From Bog-756 sp052143895 (lineage in GTDB: Bacteria; Actinomycetota; Acidimicrobiia; Acidimicrobiales; RAAP-2), in assembly GCA_052143895.1 (NCBI GenBank), contig JBKQRT010000058.1, forward strand, positions 1-7,240: DNA of 7,240 bases. The letters are read 5' to 3'. Positions 1 to 4,167 of the stretch are shown piece by piece. The notes beneath the pieces are model-generated. The model was given only the letters and a program-made list of their open reading frames with translations, was not told the origin of the DNA and searched no databases. Position 1 is the stretch's first letter. Every line of letters starts with the position of its first letter. The position numbers were made by a program, and so were the translations under genes.

Positions 1-193
1 GGCGGCGGCCGAGCCGGGCGCGGCCGCCGCCGACCGCCCGCTGGCCGACGACGAGGGTGGCGACACCGACGACGGCCGCACCCACGCCGCCGAGTCCACG
101 TCGGGCTGGACCCCCGACCGCCCCGACGCCGTGCACCTAGGCACACCCAAGCGCAACCCGGTCATCGCCCGCAGCGTGGGTGAGCCGCTGTGA
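1..193 (+). CDS. nuoB: C-terminal tail of the gene upstream of nuoC, probably NuoB (partial, 5' end outside window)
   Basis: An open frame enters from the left edge (first complete codon at base 2) and gives 63 residues before TGA at 191-193. The visible part is low complexity: an Ala-rich start, then an acidic Asp/Gly stretch (DDEGGDTDDG), and it ends in GTPKRNPVIARSVGEPL. No cluster N2 cysteine motif or other NuoB domain lies inside the window. The assignment to NuoB (the subunit that holds the terminal cluster N2) therefore rests only on position: nuoB normally precedes nuoC, and the stop overlaps the nuoC GTG by 4 bases (GTGA at 190-193). If it is NuoB, this tail lies well beyond the usual compact C-terminus of the family, for example the Mycobacterium protein of about 184 residues. 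That the segment is coding is likely because codon third positions are mostly G/C and the junction matches the other operon junctions. Gene identity is inference. Confidence 0.6.
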   Translation, partial: AAAEPGAAAADRPLADDEGGDTDDGRTHAAESTSGWTPDRPDAVHLGTPKRNPVIARSVGEPL

Positions 194-717
194 CCTCCGC
201 CATCGGTACCGGACCGGCGACGGGGACCGCGGTGACCAGTGACGCCGGGGGAGCAGCCCCTCGCGCCCCCGGCCGTCCCCGGCAGGAGGTGGTGTTCCCC
301 GCCCGCGAGCAGTACGCGGACGCCGTCGGTGCGTACCGCGCCGCCGGGTTCGAGATGTGCGCAGATCTCTGCGCGGTCGACTATCTCGCCCATCCCGGCC
401 GCCAGCTCCCCGACGGGGTGCGGCCGGAGCGGTTCGAGGTGGTGGTCAATCTGCTGTCGCTGAGCCAGGCCCGGCGGGTGCGCATCCGGGTCCAGGTGCC
501 CGAGTCGGACGCCGAGGTATCGTCGCTCTTCGAGCACTATCCCGGCACCGAGGCGATGGAGCGGGAGGCCTACGACCTGTTCGGCATCGTCTTCACCGGT
601 CACCCGGACATGACCCGCATCCTCTTGCCCGAGGACTGGGAGGGGCACCCCTTGCGGAAGGACTACGGCGTCGGCCGGGTGCCGGTCCAGTTCAAGGGAG
701 CACCGGGGCCGAGATGA
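190..717 (+). CDS. nuoC: NADH-quinone oxidoreductase subunit C (30 kDa subunit, Nqo5 type)
   Basis: This 175-residue protein is a subunit of the peripheral arm of complex I that packs against NuoD and binds no cofactor. The diagnostic 30-kDa signature is at about residues 124-139 (EREAYDLFGIVFTGHP), followed by RILLPEDWEGHPLRKDY (143-159), both close to the family consensus. Residues 1-30 are Gly/Ala/Pro/Thr rich and probably disordered. The folded domain starts near residue 32 (QEVVFPARE). It is shorter than Mycobacterium NuoC (about 236 residues) and lacks a long C-terminal tail after the LRKDY motif. The chosen start is GTG at 190, which overlaps the upstream TGA in the GTGA pattern seen at most junctions here; the Shine-Dalgarno match upstream is weak. 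An in-frame GTG at 232, preceded by GGGG at 222-225, is an alternative that removes 14 residues. It is a separate gene from nuoD, unlike the fused nuoCD of enterobacteria. The identity is secure; the start is less so. Confidence 0.96.
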   Translation: MTSAIGTGPATGTAVTSDAGGAAPRAPGRPRQEVVFPAREQYADAVGAYRAAGFEMCADLCAVDYLAHPGRQLPDGVRPERFEVVVNLLSLSQARRVRIRVQVPESDAEVSSLFEHYPGTEAMEREAYDLFGIVFTGHPDMTRILLPEDWEGHPLRKDYGVGRVPVQFKGAPGPR

Positions 718-2159
718 GCGACGTGAAGTCCACGGAGCCGGCCGACGGCGCCGACGAGCCCGTGCCGCACCCCGACTCGGTGGTCGGGCCGCCGGCGTCA
801 GGTGACGTCTTCTTGGACCACGGGCCGTTCGACGAGCCCCAGGGGCTGGTGGCGGAGACGTCCGAGGGCCCCCAGGAGCTCACCCGTCGCCACGAAACCG
901 ACCCCGACGAGCTGCGGCGCGAGGTGGGCGCCGTCCTCCGGATGCCCGAGGGCGTGGCCATCGATCCGTCGGACATCGACATCGAGCAGACCGACGACGA
1001 GACCATGATCATCAACATGGGCCCGCAGCACCCGTCGACCCACGGGGTGCTCCGGCTGATGCTCGAGCTCGACGGGGAGACCGTCCTGCGGACCAAGCCG
1101 GTCATCGGCTACCTCCACACCGGCATGGAGAAGACCGCCGAGGAGCTGACCTACGTCCAAGGGTCGACCAACGTCACCCGAATGGACTACCTCGCACCGC
1201 TCCACAACGAGCTGGTGCTGTCGTTGGCCGTCGAGGCGCTGCTCGGGGTCGAGATGCCGCCGCGCTCGGACTGGATCCGCATGCTGCTGGTGGAGCTCAA
1301 CCGGGTGTCGTCCCACCTCATGTGGATGGCCACCAACGGCATGGATCTCGGGTCCACCTCCATGATGATCTACGGGTTCCGTGAGCGCGAGATGGTGCTG
1401 GCCTTCTTCGAGAAGACCACCGGCCTGCGGATGAACCACAACTTCATCCGGCCCGGGGGCACCGCCGCCGACCTGCCCGACGGCTGGGCGGACGACGTCA
1501 CCGTCATCTGCGACACGGTGATGGCGCGCACCGCCGAGTACGACGAGCTCCTCACCGGCCAGCCGGTCTTCCGCCAGCGGTCGGAGGGGATCGGGGGCCT
1601 GTCGGCCGAGGAGGCGCTGGCCCTCAGCCTGACCGGTCCGGTGCTGCGATCGACCGGGGTGCCGTGGGACCTCCGACGCTCGATGCCCTATCTCCGGTAC
1701 GACGAGGTCGAGTTCGACGTCATCGTCGGGACCTTCGGTGACAACTTCGACCGCTACTCGGTCCGGCTCAACGAGATCCGCGAGTCGGTGCGGATCATCC
1801 GCCAGATCGTGGAGAAGATGCCGGCCGGTGACTACCGGGTACAGGACAAGAAGGTCACCCCGCCGCCCCGGGGCCGCATCGACCAGTCGATGGAAGCGCT
1901 CATCCACCACTTCAAGGTCTTCACCGAGGGGTTCAAGGTCCCCGAGGGCGAGGTGTACGTGGCCGTCGAGTCCCCCCGGGGGGAGCTCGGCTGCTATCTG
2001 GTCTCGGACGGGGGGCCCAAGCCGTACCGGATGCACATCCGCGGACCGAGCTTCGTCAACCTCCAGGGCCTGCCCGTCATGATGCGGGGCGGACTGCTCG
2101 CCGACGCGGTGGCGGTCTGTTCGACCATCGACCCGGTCATGGGAGAGGTGGACCGGTGA
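714..2159 (+). CDS. nuoD: NADH-quinone oxidoreductase subunit D (49 kDa subunit, Nqo4 type)
   Basis: This 481-residue core subunit of complex I forms the quinone-reduction site together with NuoB and NuoH and descends from the large subunit of [NiFe] hydrogenases. Conserved blocks are NMGPQHPSTHGVLRL (101-115), GYLHTGMEKT (132-141), VTRMDYL (154-160), MEALIHHFKVFTEGF, VESPRGELG, VSDGGPKPYR, RGPSFVNLQ and a C-terminal DPVMGEVDR that ends exactly as in the family. By alignment from memory with Thermus Nqo4, His110 and Tyr159 match His38 and Tyr87, the pair that binds the quinone headgroup. The start is ATG at 714, overlapping the nuoC stop as ATGA, with GGGG at 705-708 five bases upstream. The frame stays open upstream to 357, but that part is nuoC read out of frame. 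About 100 residues precede the GPQHPSTHG motif, some 60 more than in Mycobacterium NuoD, and this extension is strongly acidic. Met77 is an internal in-frame ATG but has no junction support. Confidence 0.97.
   Translation: MSDVKSTEPADGADEPVPHPDSVVGPPASGDVFLDHGPFDEPQGLVAETSEGPQELTRRHETDPDELRREVGAVLRMPEGVAIDPSDIDIEQTDDETMIINMGPQHPSTHGVLRLMLELDGETVLRTKPVIGYLHTGMEKTAEELTYVQGSTNVTRMDYLAPLHNELVLSLAVEALLGVEMPPRSDWIRMLLVELNRVSSHLMWMATNGMDLGSTSMMIYGFREREMVLAFFEKTTGLRMNHNFIRPGGTAADLPDGWADDVTVICDTVMARTAEYDELLTGQPVFRQRSEGIGGLSAEEALALSLTGPVLRSTGVPWDLRRSMPYLRYDEVEFDVIVGTFGDNFDRYSVRLNEIRESVRIIRQIVEKMPAGDYRVQDKKVTPPPRGRIDQSMEALIHHFKVFTEGFKVPEGEVYVAVESPRGELGCYLVSDGGPKPYRMHIRGPSFVNLQGLPVMMRGGLLADAVAVCSTIDPVMGEVDR
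2141..2148 (+). promoter_or_regulatory. Ribosome binding site for nuoE
   Basis: GGGAGAGG lies seven bases upstream of the GTG at 2156 and is close to the GGAGG consensus. It sits inside the last codons of nuoD (encoding the MGEVDR end) and supports the GTG that overlaps the nuoD stop as the true nuoE start. Confidence 0.7.
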
Positions 2160-2869
2160 GCGACAACGCGGGCACGACTCCGGTGGCCGCGCCGCGGCGC
2201 GCCGGGTCCCCGGCCCGGCCGAGTCACCTCGACCCCGAGGTACTCGAGCGGGCCCGCCGGACCATCGCCCTGTACCCCGAGCCGCGCTCGGCCCTCATCC
2301 CGCTCTGCCACCTGGCCCAGGAACAGGACGGCTGGCTCACCCCCGAGGCCATGGCCGACATCGCCGTGCTCGTCGGCGTGACTCCGGCGGAGGTGCTCGG
2401 CACCGCCTCGTTCTACGACATGCTCCACACCGAGCCGGTTGGCACCAACGTGGTGTCCATCTGCACCAACATCGCGTGCCTGCTGAACGGCGCCACCGAG
2501 CTGCTCGAGCACGCCGAGTCGACGCTGCAGGTGAACGCCGGCGGGACCACCGCCGACGGGGCGGTGACCCTGGAAGAGGCCGAGTGCCTGGCGGACTGCG
2601 ACCGCGCCCCCTGCGTACAGGTCAACCACCGCTTCGTCGGTGCGCAGTCCCCCGAGTCGTTCGACCGCCTGGTGGCCGACCTGCGTACCGGCGCCCGGGC
2701 CGACGAGATCCCGCGCCACGGGACGCTCGTGCGGGTGCACCGGACCACCGGGCTCGAGGCCGACCCGGACCGTGTGGTGGCGGAGCGGGCGGCCATGGCC
2801 GAGGCCCAGCAGCAGCGGGCGGACGCGGCCAAGGCGGCCGCCGACCACGCCGGGGAGAGCTCGACGTGA
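2156..2869 (+). CDS. nuoE: NADH-quinone oxidoreductase subunit E (24 kDa subunit, thioredoxin-like [2Fe-2S] protein)
   Basis: This 237-residue protein partners NuoF in the NADH-dehydrogenase tip of complex I and carries the [2Fe-2S] cluster N1a, which is off the main electron path. Residues 24-95 form the helical N-terminal part (ALIPLCHLAQEQDGWLTPEA, GTASFYDML). The thioredoxin-like domain follows at about 96-178, with cluster ligands Cys103 and Cys108 (CTNIAC) and Cys144 and Cys148 (CLADC). This C-x4-C...C-x3-C arrangement is that of the family. Cys153 in RAPCVQVN is an extra cysteine not needed for the cluster. After the domain comes a tail of about 58 residues; its last part (about 203-232) is Ala/Gln/Arg rich and probably helical. 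Mycobacterium NuoE has a comparable extra tail, so length is within the actinobacterial range. The start is GTG at 2156, overlapping the nuoD stop by four bases with a good Shine-Dalgarno sequence. The first 20 residues are low complexity. Confidence 0.96.
   Translation: MSDNAGTTPVAAPRRAGSPARPSHLDPEVLERARRTIALYPEPRSALIPLCHLAQEQDGWLTPEAMADIAVLVGVTPAEVLGTASFYDMLHTEPVGTNVVSICTNIACLLNGATELLEHAESTLQVNAGGTTADGAVTLEEAECLADCDRAPCVQVNHRFVGAQSPESFDRLVADLRTGARADEIPRHGTLVRVHRTTGLEADPDRVVAERAAMAEAQQQRADAAKAAADHAGESST
2852..2859 (+). promoter_or_regulatory. Ribosome binding site for nuoF
   Basis: GGGGAGAG lies six bases upstream of the GTG at 2866, within the end of nuoE (encoding Gly-Glu-Ser). The frame of nuoF is open far upstream to 2476, so this site together with the GTGA overlap decides the nuoF start and rules out the longer reading. 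Confidence 0.7.
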
Positions 2870-4167
2870 TCACGGACGCCCCCAAGATCGTCACCGGCCG
2901 CCTGGGCCACGCCGACTCCCACACCCTCGAGCGCTACCTGACCACCGGGGGCTACGAGGGACTGCGCAAGTCCCTCACCATGACCCCCGAGGCGGTGGCC
3001 CACGAGGTGGACGAGGCCAGCCTCCTCGGCCGGGGAGGCGCCGGCTTCCCGGCCGGGCGCAAGTGGGCCATGCTGCGCAAGAGCCCGGTGACGTACCTGG
3101 TGGTCAACGGCGACGAGAGCGAGCCGGCGACCTTCAAGGACCACCTCCTCATCGAGCGCGACCCCCACCAGCTCATCGAGGGCGTCCTCATCGCCGCCTA
3201 CGCCCTGCAGGTCACGCGGGCCTTCATCTTCGTCCGGGGGGAGTTCGCCCTCGGCCTCGAACGGGTGCAGGCCGCCCTCAACGACGCCTACGCGCACGGC
3301 GCGGTGGGCGCCGACATCTTCGGATCCGGCTTCTCGGTCGACGTGGTCGTGCACCCCGGGGCCGGCGCCTACATCTGCGGCGAGGAGACCGCTCTGCTCG
3401 AGTCGCTCGAGGGCAAGCGCGGCTTCCCCCGGATCAAGCCGCCGTACTTTCCGGCGGCCATCGGCCTCTACGGCGAGCCGACCGTGGTGAACAACGTGGA
3501 GACCATGTCCAACCTGCCCTGGATCGTCCTCCACGGCGGTGCCGCCTTCGCCGCGCTGGGGGAGGGCCGCTCCGCCGGCACCCGGCTGTTCGCCCTGGCC
3601 GGGCACGTCAACAACCCCGGGGTCTACGAGCTCGAGATGGTCAAGACCACCTTCGGCGACCTGATCAACGCGCCGGTCCTCGGCGGGGGGATCCGCCACG
3701 GGCGCGGCCTCAAGGCGTTCATCCCCGGTGGGGTGTCCGCCCCCTGGTTCGCTCCCGACCAGATCGACCTCCCCCTCGGACAGGACGAGGTCGCCGGTGC
3801 CGGCTCCATGCTGGGGTCGGGCTCGGTCGTGGTGATGGACGACCACACCTGCTCGGTGCGGGCGGCGTGGCGCATCACCAAGTTCTTCTCACGCGAGTCG
3901 TGCGGCCAGTGCACCCCGTGCCGCGAGGGCTCGGGGTGGCTCGAGAAGATCATGGAGCGCATCGAGGCCGGCTACGGCCGCGAGGAGGACCTCGACCTCC
4001 TCCTCGACGCCTGCGACAACATCTCGCCCGGGCTGGAGTGGCCGCCCCAACAGACCACCATGTGCGTGCTCGGCCCGTCGATCCCCTCGTCGATCAGCTC
4101 GGCCATCCAGATGTTCCGCGACGAGTTCCTCGTGCACATCAAAGACGGGGGGTGCCCCTATGAGTGA
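2866..4167 (+). CDS. nuoF: NADH-quinone oxidoreductase subunit F (51 kDa subunit, NADH- and FMN-binding)
   Basis: This 433-residue subunit is the electron entry point of complex I: it binds NADH and FMN and holds the [4Fe-4S] cluster N3. The nucleotide-binding glycine-rich motif is GRGGAGFPAGRKW (55-67). The FMN motif is NGDESEPATFKDH (81-93), keeping Asn81, Asp83, Glu84 and Glu86 but with Ala88 where Gly is usual and His93 where Arg is common. GAGAYICGEETALLESLEG (165-183), PTVVNNVET (205-213) and a GSMLGSG block follow. The N3 ligands are Cys346, Cys349 and Cys352 (ESCGQCTPCREG) and Cys400 (TTMCVLGPS). The segment between Cys346 and Cys400 is about 7-8 residues longer than I recall for Thermus or Mycobacterium, owing to GLEWPPQQTT before Cys400. 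The start is GTG at 2866, overlapping the nuoE stop (GTGA), and it gives a normal family length. The C-terminus GGCPYE matches the actinobacterial pattern. The upstream open frame from 2476 is nuoE out of frame. Confidence 0.97.
   Translation: MITDAPKIVTGRLGHADSHTLERYLTTGGYEGLRKSLTMTPEAVAHEVDEASLLGRGGAGFPAGRKWAMLRKSPVTYLVVNGDESEPATFKDHLLIERDPHQLIEGVLIAAYALQVTRAFIFVRGEFALGLERVQAALNDAYAHGAVGADIFGSGFSVDVVVHPGAGAYICGEETALLESLEGKRGFPRIKPPYFPAAIGLYGEPTVVNNVETMSNLPWIVLHGGAAFAALGEGRSAGTRLFALAGHVNNPGVYELEMVKTTFGDLINAPVLGGGIRHGRGLKAFIPGGVSAPWFAPDQIDLPLGQDEVAGAGSMLGSGSVVVMDDHTCSVRAAWRITKFFSRESCGQCTPCREGSGWLEKIMERIEAGYGREEDLDLLLDACDNISPGLEWPPQQTTMCVLGPSIPSSISSAIQMFRDEFLVHIKDGGCPYE

Noticed and set aside
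134..147. Short interrupted inverted repeat around CCTAGG (GTGC...GCAC) in the tail of the upstream gene
   Set aside because: The stem is only four base pairs and lies inside coding sequence without a T run; it does not support a terminator or operator.
357..713. Upstream extension of the nuoD frame by 119 codons
   Set aside because: This part is nuoC read out of frame and is Arg/Gly/Pro-rich; the ATG at 714 has the operon-type overlap and a Shine-Dalgarno sequence.
798..2036. 412-codon minus-strand open frame opposite nuoD
   Set aside because: Its composition is typical of an antisense frame (His, Gly, Asp, Val, Arg repeats) and nuoD conservation fully explains the region.
2476..2865. Upstream extension of the nuoF frame by 130 codons
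   Set aside because: It is nuoE out of frame; GTG at 2866 has a good ribosome binding site and gives the normal NuoF length.
2413..3846. 477-codon minus-strand open frame opposite nuoE and nuoF
   Set aside because: It spans the junction of two clearly identified complex I genes, has biased composition and shows no domain; it is a GC-driven shadow.
2640..4163. 507-codon plus-strand frame overlapping nuoE and nuoF
   Set aside because: It is a +1 reading of nuoE/nuoF made largely of Arg, Pro, Gly and Ala, with no motif.
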